DNA of 64,000 nt from Artemia franciscana (GCF_032884065.1 NC_088873.1:30276716-30340715); one strand, 5' to 3'; counted from the first letter of the stretch, positions 10,541 through 22,996 are shown. The notes: generated by a model from the sequence alone, not told the origin. Numbers and translations: made by a program.

Positions 10541-11240
10541 AGGAAATAAAATGATTAAAGTGGGTCCGCATATATGCCTGACTAGACCTCCATGCTTAGA
10601 GAAATTCATGTATTATTAATATTTCCATGCAAACGACATGAACTTTCAATCAATAAGTGATGTATAGTACATTGTAGAGTCCTTGGAGCCATAGCTCTAA
10701 AATATTTAACCATTTTGAATGCTATCCGAAAATTTGGGTCCATTGCCACATGGGATCAATGGCCTATAGGACACAAAAGAGGTGGCTGAATACCCCTGAA
10801 TTGTACTTGATAATTTGGCATAAAATACGCTTAATCATGTATTCGATTATTTATAACTAACATTTATTAAATCTAACCATTAAATTACCTCTAATGATCT
10901 AGATTCGAAAAAGATGAAAATTAATTTTAGATACTTCTATACAAATGCGATCCTGCGCAAAAAGTGCTTAGGACCCACCTGTGATCCCCAGTTACACATG
11001 TTATCAAGTTCTACATGGTTCTGACATAACAAGGTGTAGCACGATGTATAATTTATTTAACGTGTTAAATATATTATGCACGGAATGTATTTATCAATTA
11101 GTTATCACATTAAATCATTCATTGAACTGAAAGCTGAAATAAAAATATATTTAATTAATTATAGTTGACGCCGATGAAAAACAGTGAATTAATTTAATTA
11201 ATAAAATAGATTAACTTAATCAAAATCGAATAACAGACAA
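10541..11240. other. AT-rich intron sequence without recognisable features
   Basis: Very AT-rich, with TTAATTAATT-type runs at about 11085-11225. No coding frame or shared repeat was recognised. Confidence 0.5.
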
Positions 11241-11259
11241 GCTTTATCAATAGCCTTAC

Positions 11260-12800
11260 CTGAACTTGGACCTTAGAGCCTCCTATGTCACCAGAGGCAC
11301 CCAGGGCATCTAAGAAGAGCCAGAGCCACCAGTCACCTTCCATGTGCACTGCCACCCAAAAATCTTCCCATTGTGGTTGGATTGTCGTGTGAATGTTGAA
11401 CTGTTCACATTCATAGGTGCAACGCAGGGTGTTCTTTGGTCAACCTCTCCTGCGACTTCCCTGAAGTTACCATTCCAAGATCTGTCTCAGAATCCTATCG
11501 TCCTTCATACAGATAATGTACTGAAGGTATCGCTGCCTTCATTGTCGAATGACATCCACAAAAAAGGGCTGGCCTGAGATAGAACAGACTATCTGATTTG
11601 TGACGTGATTTCTCTTGTCAATGTTCAAAATCCTCCGAAGACACTTTGTGTCAAAGGCAAGAATCCTTCTCTCTTCCTCCTGATTTGAATTCCAGCAGTT
11701 GCTGCTACAGAGAAGTGTAGAAAGGACATTGCTATTAAATAGCCTTATATTTCATTTCGTAGAATACTTTTGCGATCGCCATACTGGTTTTAGTCGGTTA
11801 AAAGTTCTACTGGCTTGTCCAATCAGCTGCATTTTCCGCTCACTTGACCCTGAATCTCCCACTGTGTTGCCAAGGTGCCTGAACTCTAAGGCCTGTTCAA
11901 TAGCTGACTCTCCAAATTTTATGTCCATGGGAGAATCATTTTACTGCCATGCTCTTAGTCTTCTCGTTGTTAATCTTGAGGCCATGTCGGCCAGCATTTT
12001 CACGGACACTACTGAGGAGATTCTTGAATTTGGTCTTATTACTTTCCATTAAGGTAATATCATCAGCAAATTCCAGGTCGTCTAGTTGTTCGGTTTTTCC
12101 AATTTGTTTGCCAAGCCCTGTACAATCATGCAGTATGTAGCAGACAGCGAGGACGAAGAGGAAAGGAGAAAGAACACAGCCCCGTTTACGCCATACATGA
12201 TACGGAAACATCTAGTATTCCCTTTGGGGGTATGAACACAACATTCTGTGTTTTTATATAGTGCAAAAATTAGGGCCACTATTTTGTAAGGAACTCCAAA
12301 GTGTCGCAGGGTTTTAAATAATGAATTTAAGTCGTAAAGCCTTTCTCGCAGTCCACGAAAATCAGGTATATTTTTCCGCTAATCATTGCCCTCCTCAATC
12401 ATCATCCAGAGTGTGTAGATGAGATCCGTACAAGAGCAGTAAGACCAGAAACCGTTTTGTTTGTCCAGCAGATGTTTATCGCAGATGTTTATCGACGACT
12501 GTCTGGATGCGCATGAGAACAATTTGTCAGAAGAGTTTACTCGGAATAGATAAGAGACTGATTCCCCTCCAGCTGTCATATTTTATCGTGTCTCCTATGT
12601 TAAAAAGCTTGATGAGCGTACGGTTTGTTGAGCGTAAATTTTGAACCATCTGGTACCTTATCAGACTTCCAGATACTACAAAAGCGTAGGCTAGAAATCC
12701 ATATAGGTATTACTGATGTTCTTAAAACCTCGGCTGTTATTCTGTTCCAGCTGCTTTGTCATTCTTCAGCTTGCAGGCTGTCTGTCAAACTCCTACTTCA
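11260..12800 (-). mobile_element. Decayed non-LTR retrotransposon with RT palm motifs
   Basis: The best-preserved part is a minus-strand frame at 11936-12211. It carries GCVLSPFLF (RT block 4-type motif), then LEFADDITLM, the catalytic palm box with FADD in place of YADD, and HGLKINNEKTKSM after it. Degenerate flanking sequence continues the RT upstream to about 12800 (the region of 12380-12580 includes a QNGFWSYCSCTDLI-like block). The C-terminal end runs downstream to about 11270. Multiple frameshifts and stops mark a dead copy. At about 12806 it abuts a hairpin repeat. It is nested in intron 4 of the axotactin-like gene. Confidence 0.7.
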
Positions 12801-12805
12801 CAAGG

Positions 12806-14330
12806 TTTTTTGTTCCCTTCTCAACGCACCGCTCTTTACGCCAAAATTTTTTACTGTTTAATAAAGTAGGATTTAGAGAAAGAGTCAAACTTTAGCGCGT
12901 TGAGTCAAAAGAGTCTAAAGAGCGGGGCGTTGAGAAGGGAACAGCCCTTTTCATATACGGAGTAATTTCTGTTCGTTTTAAGCTTTAATGTCGCTCCTTA
13001 ATTTCAGTTAAAAAAAACTAGCTTTTTTTATTTAATTTCTGAACGTTTTTGAATTAATGCATGTTTGATTTTGGTTCTCCGTACATGAATTATTAAAATG
13101 AAATTTGCAAATTAAATCTTTTTTTGGCTAAATGGCTTTTTCTTAGTTTTGATCAGACGATTTTGAGAAATAAGGGGTGGGGAAGGAGGCCTAGTTGCCC
13201 TCCAATCTTTCGGTTACTTAAAAAGGCAACTAGAACTTTTAATTTTTAACAAACGTTTTTATTAGTAAAAAATACACGTAACTTAAGAATTAACTTACAT
13301 AACAAACTTTTATATTATTATTTTTTTATTATGTATATGAGGGGGTTTGTCCCCTCGTTAATGCCTCGCTCTTTACACTAAATCTTAAGTTTTGTCCCAA
13401 TTCTTTAAGAATGACCCCTGAATCAGAAAGGCCGTAGAATAAATAGTTGAAATTACTAAAAATACTTTAGCATAAAGAGCGAGCTATTTAGGAGGAGAAG
13501 AACCCCTCATATGCGTAATAATTTGTGTTCATTTTAAGTTTTAATGCTACTCCTTACTTCCAATTGAAAAAACTTTTTCATGTTTATTTTTTCATTGTTT
13601 TTTTTATAGTAATGCTAGAAAATAAAAATCCCCCTGAAAACATCTGTACACTTCCCAATAACCATTACTGTATGTAAACACTGGTCAAAGTTTGTAACTT
13701 GCAGCCCCTCCCCCTTGGACTGTGGGGGAGTAATTCATCCCCAAAGACATAGTTATTATGTTTTTCGACTATACGGAACAAAATAGTTATTTCAAAATTT
13801 TGATTCGTTGACTTTGGGGAAAATTGAGCGTGGGAGGGGGCCTAGGTGCCCTCCAATTATTTGGTTACTTAAAAAGGGCACTAGAACTTTTCATTTCCGT
13901 TGGAATGAGCCCTCTTATGAAATTTTAGGACCTCATGGTCGATACGATGACCCCTGGGGAAAAAAAACAAATAAACACGCACCCCTGATCTGTCTTCTGC
14001 CAAAAAATACAAAACTCCACATTTTTGTAGATAGGAGCTTGATATTTTTGCTGTAGGGTTCTCTGATACGGTGAATGCGATGGTGTGATTGTCATTAATA
14101 TTATATGACTTTTAGGGGGTGTTTCCACCTATTTTCCAAAATAAGGCAAATTTTCTGAGGCTCGTAACTTTTGATGACAAAGACTAAATTTGATGAAACT
14201 TATATTTTTAAAATCAGCATGAAAATCCAATTCTTGATGTATTTTTTAGCATCAAAATTCCGTTTCTTAGAGTTTCGTTTCCAATCGAGCCGGGTCGCTC
14301 CTTACTACAGTTCGTTACCACGAACTATTT
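12806..14330 (-). repeat. Modular hairpin repeat, minus-oriented copy
   Basis: Read on the minus strand, this copy starts with the terminal hairpin at 14307-14328 (stem ACAGTTCG/CGAACTAT-like, loop of the GGTA type). It then runs through module A (13580-14306), the smaller internal hairpin module (13340-13560) and module C (13040-13330), and ends in a truncated distal hairpin (12806-12960). The plus-strand junction with the retrotransposon remnant at about 12805 suggests insertion into, or recombination with, that element. No coding frame is conserved among copies. Confidence 0.85.
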
Positions 14331-14537
14331 GATAATCCAACTAGCTACTATTTTGTCAAACTGCTTACATTTATGTGAAATTGTAAGTGCGTACGCCTTT
14401 GGTAATAGGGCCAAGTTCGAAGCTCATGAAATATTTTCTAAATGGGAAAGCTTTCCCGAAATGTGGTAAAAATTGTATCTTAAATGTATCTTATTTACTA
14501 GCTATTCTAAATTAGACGTAGAAAAAAAAATAAGTAC

Positions 14538-14722
14538 CTTTGCCAACCAGAACAGTAGTTTCTTCAGCTCCAAATACATGAATGACTTTGAGTTCACCCC
14601 CTTCCAAAGTAACATATAACTCGTATTTTACATCTTCATTCGGTCGATTTGCAAGTGTATGGAATAGAAAAAGGCCTTTGGGGTCTGAAGTCCTAAACTC
14701 GAACGAAATGTCTCTTGTATCC
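14538..14722 (-). CDS. Axotactin-like gene, exon 4 (laminin-G 1, start)
   Basis: This is a 185-base exon. The acceptor is TGCTTTTAG (AG at 14723-14724) and the donor GTACTT (14532-14537), minus strand. It completes the arginine codon begun in exon 3 and leaves one base for exon 5. Residues about 157-218 include DISFEFRTSDPKGLFLFH, the characteristic first strands of a laminin-G domain, and ELYVTLEGGELKVIHVFG. There is no internal stop in the chosen frame and the exon is out of frame with every ATG-started ORF on this strand. The phase fits both neighbours. Confidence 0.9.
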
Positions 14723-14724
14723 CT

Positions 14725-16335
14725 AAAAGCATTTCAATTGTACAACCAATACCTTCAATTAAAAATGCGTAAACACTGTTTTCATTACTTTTAACAATTC
14801 TAATCTTTTGAAACTAAAGTTATTTTTGTAAATGATTTATCTTCAGTAAAGTTTATTAATTGTAGCAACGAATTATCTAGAACTATAGTAACTATAGTTA
14901 CTATACAGTGGATCTTTCATATTGGAAAGTAGTGATTTTGATATAGAAATCTATAGATCTTGATCAATTACTCTTCAAAAAAATTAAAACAGAGCTTAAA
15001 AAATTACTTCTAAAAATACCCAGCCTGGGCACCAGTTGTGGGCATCAAGCCATGGCTAATTGTAGAAAAGGCTAACACAGATAGTCCGATTGAGTGAGAG
15101 ACAAATCTGGCATAAGCCCTTATTCAGATTGTATAAAAATGATGTCAGTTCATTTGTTAATAGATAAGTCTATCTGTCATCCGTCCATGCGCCATTCCTA
15201 GGGCAGAACTAAGGTAGGTAGTCATAGAATACAACTTTTTAAAGACTTTCCAGTTTTTGGAGCGCTTATTTTTGTTAGTAATGTGTGTGAAACTTTCATT
15301 CTAAAGTCAAATAACTTTTGGGTTTTCATATATTTAGAGTCTCGACTGTTAACAAACGGAGTAAAAGCTACCTAAGTTAATATTCAATACTCTTTTATCA
15401 AGTCATCATCTCCGTATTGGCGGCTAAGAGCCCCATAGAGATAAAACCAAGAGTCTACACCGGACGACAGTAGAAATTTAAAGTGTATAGGCTACTCATT
15501 TCTTTGATCTTACATCATATTTGCATATTTTAATGCTTGGGATCTCCCACCATTTACTCAATGTCATAAAATATTAAGACTAATGATATATATGCATAGA
15601 TTGACCACTGATCTAGTTTAAAATCTATTTTATGAGTCATTGATTTTGATGAATATATTGTTATTTCATAATTTTTTTTCTGTAAAATTTGTCATTTCTT
15701 TATTTTTATGACAGACCATGACATCCACTTTTTGATAGCATTAGGACACAAATGGGTCAGTTTCTACCAGCTATAAAAGAAAAAGTGGAAACAGAAGAAA
15801 TAGTAATGCGATTTATTATTTTTCACTGAGCGGCAGAGGCGGAAAAGAAAAATCCCATTCATAATAAAAAAAAAATCCTAAAATCCCCCTGTCTCTTTCC
15901 CAAATTTTAAACCATGTTAATTCATAAGAATTTCAATAATCTTCCGTTGTGAAGGGACTTAATCTTTATTGCAATTCTATCAAGTTAAAAATTTGAAATC
16001 AACTGGACAACGATAGTTATTTTAAAAACCATAATTATGGACTGATTGGCACAATTTCCTTCATAAAACTATATCCGTGAAAGGCAAGCGTTAAATCGGT
16101 ACGTGTTATTTTAATTACAATAAGAACTTTTCTGTTTCTTTTTCTGTGTCTTCGTTATGAAGATCTTGTGGAAAATTGCACATTTTGGTTATGATGTGAT
16201 ATTTGAGGGCATAAGTAATTTCTATCTAAACTCTTCAGAAAGTATCAGATGTTGTCCCTAAGCAATTTTACAAAGCTTGAGAAATATACTAAAATATCCT
16301 AAGCAAATAAGCTATTCAGTATCTTGCTTTTGCAA
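14725..16335. other. Intron 3 of the axotactin-like gene
   Basis: AT-rich. It contains one short dispersed repeat, annotated separately at 15032-15118. I see nothing else recognisable. Confidence 0.6.
15032..15118 (+). repeat. Dispersed repeat, inverted partner at 38585-38665
   Basis: The sequence from GTTGTGGGCATCAAGCCATG through GTAGAAAAGGCTAACACAG to ATAGTCCGATTGAGT reappears in inverted orientation at 38585-38665, at roughly 80 percent identity by eye. Only two copies are seen here. The family is unknown; a SINE or retrotransposon end is possible. Confidence 0.55.
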
Positions 16336-16340
16336 CTTAC

Positions 16341-16509
16341 CTTAATTGAAACGATTTTAAAATTTCTGAATTCAATTGTATCAGAGGACTTCCCCTAGAA
16401 AACGTAAATGACGACTCTCCTGTAGAATTCGAAAGTTTCAAGTTTTCTTCTCCACTAGAGAACGTTGTCGGTACATCAGCCAATATTTCTGCATTGTTCG
16501 AAGAAACGT
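16341..16509 (-). CDS. Axotactin-like gene, exon 3 (linker)
   Basis: This is a 169-base exon. The acceptor is TGATTTCAG (AG at 16510-16511) and the donor GTAAGT (16335-16340), minus strand. It completes a tyrosine codon with the single base left by the Kunitz exon and ends with two bases of an arginine codon. The encoded residues 101-157 are Ser/Glu/Asn-rich (DVPTTFSSGEENLKLSNSTG, a potential N-glycosylation site). They then enter the first laminin-G strand with SPLIQLNSEILKSFQL. It is therefore a flexible linker between the Kunitz domain and laminin-G 1. Confidence 0.82.
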
Positions 16510-16759
16510 CTGAAATCACAGAAGAGAAACTAAGGCAACATGTCTTATGTTTCTTTGTTGTTGTCAATGATTTTTAAAGAGGCAAGGAAAAACTAATATT
16601 AAATAGCACAAACTTACCTCTAAAAATTCGCAGAGCTATTATTTTGCGTAAAGTTCAAAAGCATAACCTCCGATATCAATAAAGATCCCATATACCATAT
16701 AAAAGCTCAAAACGTTAGATTGTGTGCGTTCTCCTTTCACACAAAATCAGGTCGTATGC

Positions 16760-17270
16760 AGTTTTTTTTCGTGGGAGGTGGGTGAGGTTGGGATGGGAGG
16801 GGGTTTTGGGGGGATATGTGTTACAAAAAAATCAAAAACGCTTCCAAGATTTGTTAGTATGCATTTTTATTACGTTTTTACGAGTGGGACACATTTCTTT
16901 TTTTTCGGGGGGGGGGGGCTGAGTTCCAAAACCCTACCCCCTGGATAACCCTGCCTTGCACAAAATCCACAAAAAAACTCATCAAAAACACTAGTTTTTT
17001 TTAAACACTAATTTTAACATTCAAACACTAATTTAAACACTAGTTTTTCTGAAAACACTAATCTGGGGGGGGGAGTTGTTACAAAAATCAAAAACGCACC
17101 CAAGATTTGTTTATATGTATTTTTGTTACGCTTTTACGAGTGGGGCAGATTTCTTTTTTTTGGGGGGGGGCTAGGTTCAAAAAACCTACCCCCTGAATAC
17201 GGCCTTGCATAAAATCCACAAAAAAACTCATCGAAAACACTAGTTTTTTTCGAAACACTAATTATCACGA
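16760..17270 (+). repeat. Tandem duplication of a G-run-containing repeat
   Basis: Two tandem copies of a roughly 215-base unit occur at about 16800-17020 and about 17064-17265. Each has a GGGG-rich start, GTTACAAAAATCAAAAACGC, a TTTTTATTACG...TTTTACGAGTGGG core, a TTTCTTTTTTTT plus poly-G run (12 G at 16907-16918), CCTACCCCCTG, and CACAAAAAAACTCATC...AACACTAGTTTTTTT. A diverged relative lies at about 34545-34700. The open frames here come from repeat composition only. The unit lies at the downstream end of intron 2. Confidence 0.7.
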
Positions 17271-17274
17271 GTAG

Positions 17275-18370
17275 TTGCAAGCAGTAAATTACCGATTTAG
17301 CACAGAAGCTCCTTTTAAAATTGGAGCTAGCGGCAACAGCTCCCAGCTGGGTCACAGAAACAAACCTTCGAGGTAACTGCTAGTTTGAAACTTACTAGTT
17401 TAAAGATTAAACTAACAAAGAGTACGAAAAAGGTGTGTATGTACTATTTCAAGAGTCCCAATTACGTGTTCAGCAATCGTTCATAGAGTACATTTTCCTG
17501 TTCAGAAAGAAGTTGAAGTTAATCTTTTTGGTAAAATCAAAATCTATACTTAGCTACAATAATTGTAGTTATCTGAGGCAAAATTATCAAATGTAACGTG
17601 TACTTTTTTCCAATACCTGTAAAATTAAAATCTTAACTGTCAAAACTGACAAACAATCTAGCCCTCTCTCAAAAGTAAAGAAAATCAGTAATCACACTCG
17701 CCTAGGCTTTCTTAGGTATAGTGCTATGGAAATGTCAAGACAAACTATTGCAATATTAGGTTAAACATCAGTTGTCAAAAGACTCAAAAGCACCTGGGGC
17801 TTCCTTAGTTAAAGACAAATAATGAACTGTCATAAGAAACAATATAATTTATTTTTCTGAAATTATTTCTTCTGTTATAATGAACCACTTATCAAAGAAA
17901 TCTGGAATTCTTATTCATAAGGTATAAAGAGGTAGTGAACCTACTCTTACATGCGTTACTTTTTGTTCATTTTAAGTTTAACTTTAGCATCCCTTCATTT
18001 TAGGTTTTATATATTCATCAATGCCAGTATCTGCTATCTTTATGTTTGACGTTACTATTCATTCCAGATTTTGTCCGTTTTAGGTTTCATTTATTCATCC
18101 ATAGTAATGCAGGTTCCTTTCAAGTTTGAAAAATCAAATAAAAAAACAAGTTTTTTTAAGGCCGTGATTAAGTGAACTTGAAAACATCGAGCTTCAAAAT
18201 TGAAGTTAGGTTAGCCTTCTGTCTTTTAATTCTCTAGAGACCGTTGGTTGTCAAAACTTCAAATAGCACCAATTATCAAGTCTTGTGAAAGGTTTTGATA
18301 AACAGCTTCCTTTGGCGAGATAATTCAGTCGAGACATAGTAATATATTTGGCTGCGTCTTGCAAAGCTTG
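17275..18370. other. Intron sequence with a T-rich dispersed repeat
   Basis: Most of this is featureless AT-rich DNA. The stretch 17935-18125 (repeated TTCATTTTAGGTTT and TTATTCATC phrases) resembles T-rich repeats at about 43800-43880, 44160-44330 and 45560-45610. No gene is visible. Confidence 0.4.
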
Positions 18371-18373
18371 GAC

Positions 18374-21300
18374 AAACAGTTCGTGGTAGCGAACTGTAGT
18401 AAGGAGCGACCCGGTTCAATAGTAACCAAAACTCTAAAAAATGGAATTTTGATGCCAATAGTTACATCAAAAGAATCGCATTTTAATGCTGATTTTAAAT
18501 ATATATAGATTTCATCAAGATTAGTCCTACCGTCAAAAGTTACGAGCCTGAGAAAATTTCCTCATTTTAGAAAATAGGGGGAAATACCCCCTAAAAGTCA
18601 TGCGATCTTAACGAAAATCACACCATCAGATTCAACGTATCAGAGAACCTTACTGTAGAAGTTTCAAGCCCTTATCGACAAAAATGTGGAATTTCGCATT
18701 TTTTGCAAGAAGACAAATCACGCAACCGTGTTTATTTGTTTATTTGTTTTTTCCCAGGGGTGATCGTATCTACTCAGTGGTCCCAGAATGTCGCAAAAGG
18801 GCTCATTCTAACGGGAATTAAAAGTTCTAGTGCCCTTTTAAGTGACCAAAAAATTGACCTCCCACGCTCATTTTTCTCCAAAGTCACTGGATCAAAATTC
18901 TGAGATAGTCATTTTATTCACCATAGTCGAAAAACCTAATAACTATGTCTTTGGGGACGACTTACTCCCCCGCAGTTCCCGTGGGAGGGGCTGCAAGTTA
19001 CAAACTTTAACCTGTGATTACATATAGTAATGGTTACTGGGAAGTGTACAGACGTTTTCAGGGGGATTTTTTTGGTTTGGGAAGAGATTTGAGGGGGGTT
19101 ACGTGGGAGGACCTTTCCATGGAGGAAACTCTCATGGGGGAAGAGACTTTCAATGGAGGGGGCGCAGGATTTTCTAGCATTATTCAAAAAACAATGAGAA
19201 AATAAATATGAAAAGTTTTTTCTACTGAAAGTGAGGAGCAGCATTAATACTTAAAACGAACAGAAATTATTACGTATATGAGGGGTTTACCTCCTCGTAT
19301 TACCTCGCTCTTTACGCTAAATTATTTTTAGTAATTTCAACTATTTACTCTACAGCCTTTGTGGTTCAGGGGTCATTCTTAAGGAATCGGGACAAAATTT
19401 AAGCTTTAGTGTAAAGAGCAAGGCATCGACGAGGGGTGAGCCCCCTCATATACGCAATAAAACATACGAATATAGAAGTTCGCTACGTAAGTTAATTCGT
19501 AAGTTACGTATATTTTTTACTTACGAAAACGTTAGTAAAAAATTAAAAGTTATAGTTGCCTTTTCATGTAATCAAAAAATTAGAGGGCAACTAGGCCTCC
19601 TCTCTCGCTCCTTTTTTCTCAAAATCTTCCAATTATAACTATGAAAAACCCATTTAGCCCAAAAAATTAATATACAAATTTTGTTTTAAATATTTATGCG
19701 CGGAGAGTCAAGATAAAAAAAATGCATTAATTTAAAAACGTCCAGAAATTAAACAAAAAAAAAAGTTTTTTTAAATGAAAGTAAGGAGCGACATTAAAAC
19801 TTAAAACGAACAGAAATTACTCCGTATATGAAAGGGGCTTATCGTCCTCAATGCCTCGCTCTTTACGCTAGAGTTTTTTAAATTTTTAAGAAGTCGAGTT
19901 AAGAGAAAGAGTCAAACTTTATCGTAAAGAGCGAGGCGTTGAGGACGAAAAGCCCCTTTCATATACGGAGTAATTTCTGTTCGTTTTAAGTTTTAATGTC
20001 GCTCCTTACTTTCATTTAAAAAAACTTGTTTTTTTTTTTTTTAATTACCGACCAAGGGAGAAGAGAAAATTTGCAAAACCACACTATCATTCTCAAGTAC
20101 AAAATGCCCATGCATATGAAACTGTGACGGTATGCATAGAGTGCATTTTAATTTTTTTTTTTTCCCAGGGATAGGCTATTTAAAATACCTCAGTTGGTTA
20201 ATTCAAAACTAAACACCGAACTTAGTTGAAAGCTTTCTTCGAGGATTCTTAGAAAACCAAATGTTTCTTACAAATTAAATTAAAAAAAAATGACTGAAAG
20301 TAAGGAGTGACATTAAAGCTTAAAACGAACAGAAATTACTTCGTATATGAAAGGGACTGCTTCCTCGTGAACGCCCCGCTCTTTACGCTGAAGTTTTTTA
20401 GTGTTTTAAAAAATAGAGTTAAGAGAAAGAGTCAGACTTTAGCGTGAAGAGCGGGGCGTTGATAAGGAAGCAGCCCCTTTCTTATATGAAGTAATTACTG
20501 TTCGTTTCATGTTTTAATGTCACTCCTTACTTTCGGTTAAAAACACTTGTTTTTATTTTATTTAATTTCTGAACGTTTTTTAATCAATGCATGTTTTGAT
20601 TTATGCTCTCTGCAGATGAATAATTAAAACGAAATTTGCATATTTTTTTTTTTTTTAGCTAAATGGCTTTCTCATAGTTTTGATCGAATGATTATGAGAA
20701 AAAAAGGAGCGGGGAAAGAAGGTCTAGTTACCCTCCGATTATTTGGTTACCTAAAAAGGCAACTAGAACTTTTAATTTTTTACGAATTTTTTGATTAGTA
20801 AAATTATTAGTAAAAATAAATTTTATTAGTTAAAGATATACGTAACTTACAAATTAGCTCACGTAAGGAGTTTCTGTATTCTCATATTTTTATTACATAT
20901 GTGAGGGGGTTCACCCCCCCCCCCGTCAGTACCTCGCTCTTCACGCTAAAGCTTAAATTTTGTCCCGATTTCTTAAGAATGACCCCTGAATCACAAAAGC
21001 CGTAGAATAAATAGTTGAAATTTCTAAAAATACTTTAGCGTAAAGAGCGAGGTATTGGGAGGAGGTAAGCCCCTCATATGCGTAATAACTCTGCTCCTTT
21101 TAAGTTTTAATGCTGCTCCTTACTTCCTGTTGAAAAAACTTTGTCATATTTATTTTTTCATTGTTTTTTTTTAAATAATGCTAGAAAATCCTGCGCTCCC
21201 TTCATGGAAATTTTCTTCCCCCATGACAAATTCCTCCATGAAAAGTTCCCCCAGCATATCCCTCTCTTCTCAACCCCTGCCCCCAACCAAATGAAAACGC

Positions 21301-21956
21301 CCTGAAAACGTCTGTACACTTCCCAATAATCATTTCTATATGTAAGCACTGGTCAGTGTTTGTAACTTGTAGCCCCTCCCACGGGGACTGTGGGGGAGTA
21401 TGTCATCCCAAAAGACATAGTTATGAGAATTTTCGACTACGCTGAATAAAATGGCTATCTCAGAGTTTTGATCCGGTTACTTTGGGAAAATAGTTAGCAT
21501 GGGACGGGGCCTAGGTGCCCTCAGATTTTTTTTGGTCACTTAAAAAGGGCACTAGAACTTTTCATTTCCGTTAGAATGAGCCCTTTTGCAACATTCTAGG
21601 ACCACTGGGTCGATTCGATCACCCCTGAAAAAAAAAATAAACACGCATCTGTGATCTGCCTTCTGACAAAAAATACAAAATTCCACATTTTGGTAGATAG
21701 GAGCTTGAAACTTCTACAGTAGGGTTCAATGACTTTTAGGGGGTTGTTTCCCCCTATTTTCTAAAATAAAGCAATTTTTTCAGGCTCGTAACTTTTGATG
21801 GGTAAAACTAAACTTGATGAAGCTTATATATTTAAAATGAGCATTAAAATGCGATTCATTTGATGTAGTTATTGGTATCAAAATTCCATTTTTTAGAGTT
21901 TTGGTAACTATTGAGCCGGGTCGTTCTTTACTACAGTTCGTTACCACGAACTGTTT
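18374..21956. repeat. 3.6-kb near-palindrome of two modular hairpin repeats
   Basis: A plus-oriented copy (18374-20035) and a minus-oriented copy (20283-21956) face each other around a 250-base single-copy spacer. Both outer ends carry the 22-base terminal hairpin (18376-18397 and 21933-21954) with CAAACAG at the very edge. Each half reads module A, small hairpin module, module C, large distal hairpin (19763-20030 and about 20290-20545). The two halves are of similar divergence. There is no conserved coding frame; the short ORFs at 18.8-19.2 and 21.1-22.0 kb are not shared between copies. This could be one foldback element or two adjacent head-to-head insertions. Confidence 0.85.
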
Positions 21957-22068
21957 GATAAAGTTGGAGGACAAACAAAGGTATTTTATTTCAAATGGCA
22001 ATACAATTAAGTATGTAAATAGAAAGAAGGATAGAATGTAAGGAAAATGAATTTTCCTGTTACCGGTA

Positions 22069-22490
22069 CTAGACGATTAATCTTATAAGTACGGCTCTCG
22101 TATTGGAAGCCCCGTGGAACTCTGGGATCAAAGCATCCATGAAGTATCCTTTTAGCTTGGTAAAAATCATATCAGTCCAAAAGCATGGATCGCGGTCTAT
22201 CTTTTCAATGTAGAAGTCTTTCTGGGTAAAAATCATGAAAAAGCAAGTATCTAGCTGAGCACATTCAAGCTGACATTGTGCTTGGTAAAAGTAGTCGTGG
22301 CCTCGTTTGAGGTTGACCAGTCCATTCTTTCCAACTTCCATGCAACAGTCCGCCTTAGCCTCTTTTCGATTCTTTATCCACTCGCCTATCCCCAAATTTT
22401 TCGCAATTTCGCAGTTGCATACCTCGCTTTGATTTAATTTTCCCCATGATTTCAGCTTTGTGTGCACAACTTTACGGAAGGCTCCTGACT
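22069..22490 (-). pseudogene. YqaJ-type nuclease domain fragment (C-terminal part)
   Basis: A frame of 132 codons (22069-22467), open a few codons further upstream, matches the C-terminal half of YqaJ/lambda-exonuclease-like domains found in animal mobile elements. The key block is NLKRGHDYFYQAQCQLECA, where the family has L.R.H.Y.YQ.Q.QL. FMIFTQKDFYIEKIDRDPCFW and a closing YFMDALIPEF then follow. Acidic active-site residues that lie N-terminal to this in the family are absent. No partner ORFs of such a transposon are visible. The fragment lies in intron 2 of the axotactin-like gene between two copies of the hairpin repeat. Confidence 0.65.
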
Positions 22491-22499
22491 ATTTCTCAT

Positions 22500-22995
22500 T
22501 TCTAGGTTTCTTCATTGCATTGAAATAATTTATGAAAATTTCACACTCTATTAACAAGCAGCTGATTATACCAGCTTGTCATTTTGGTCTCTAGAGGGTA
22601 ATATCGGCGATCTGAAACGATTCTTTCTGGCAACCGACTTGTACAAATTTCAGGTAGCTAAAAAGATTCTATGGGACTGTTAGAAAACAGGAAAATACAT
22701 CGAAAAATGGTTCCAATCATCTTACAGGTTATTGTCCTCTGCTCATGATAGTACCGATTTTGTTCCAAAAGCAATATCCTTCATAGAGTACACTTGTGAG
22801 AAAAACCTAGACATTTTCTAAGATTTCTAAGCAATTCGAGGAAATAGAGCAAAATCCTTTAAAACATTTTGTAGCATCTTCAAAAAGCTATGGCCTGACA
22901 TTAAAAGCGGCATCTTCCGCCAATGAATACTTGAGTACTTTTTAAATATAAATTTGCAATTTAACATGGGATTTTCAAGCTCCATCAGTTCACTT
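22500..22995. other. Possible decayed coding remnant, otherwise unidentified
   Basis: Plus-strand frames between 22590 and 22900 give short protein-like stretches (for example GDLKRFFLATDLYKFQVAKK) broken by stops and shifts. I cannot assign a family. It may be another part of the mobile element that left the adjacent YqaJ fragment, although the strand differs. Confidence 0.25.
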
Positions 22996-22996
22996 A

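Noticed and set aside
11699-12052. 117-codon plus-strand frame
   Set aside because: Antisense to the FADD-box RT remnant on the minus strand.
22069-22467. Recent bacterial or phage gene transfer because of the YqaJ domain
   Set aside because: YqaJ domains are common in animal mobile elements, the fragment has host-like base composition and lies in an intron among other transposon debris.
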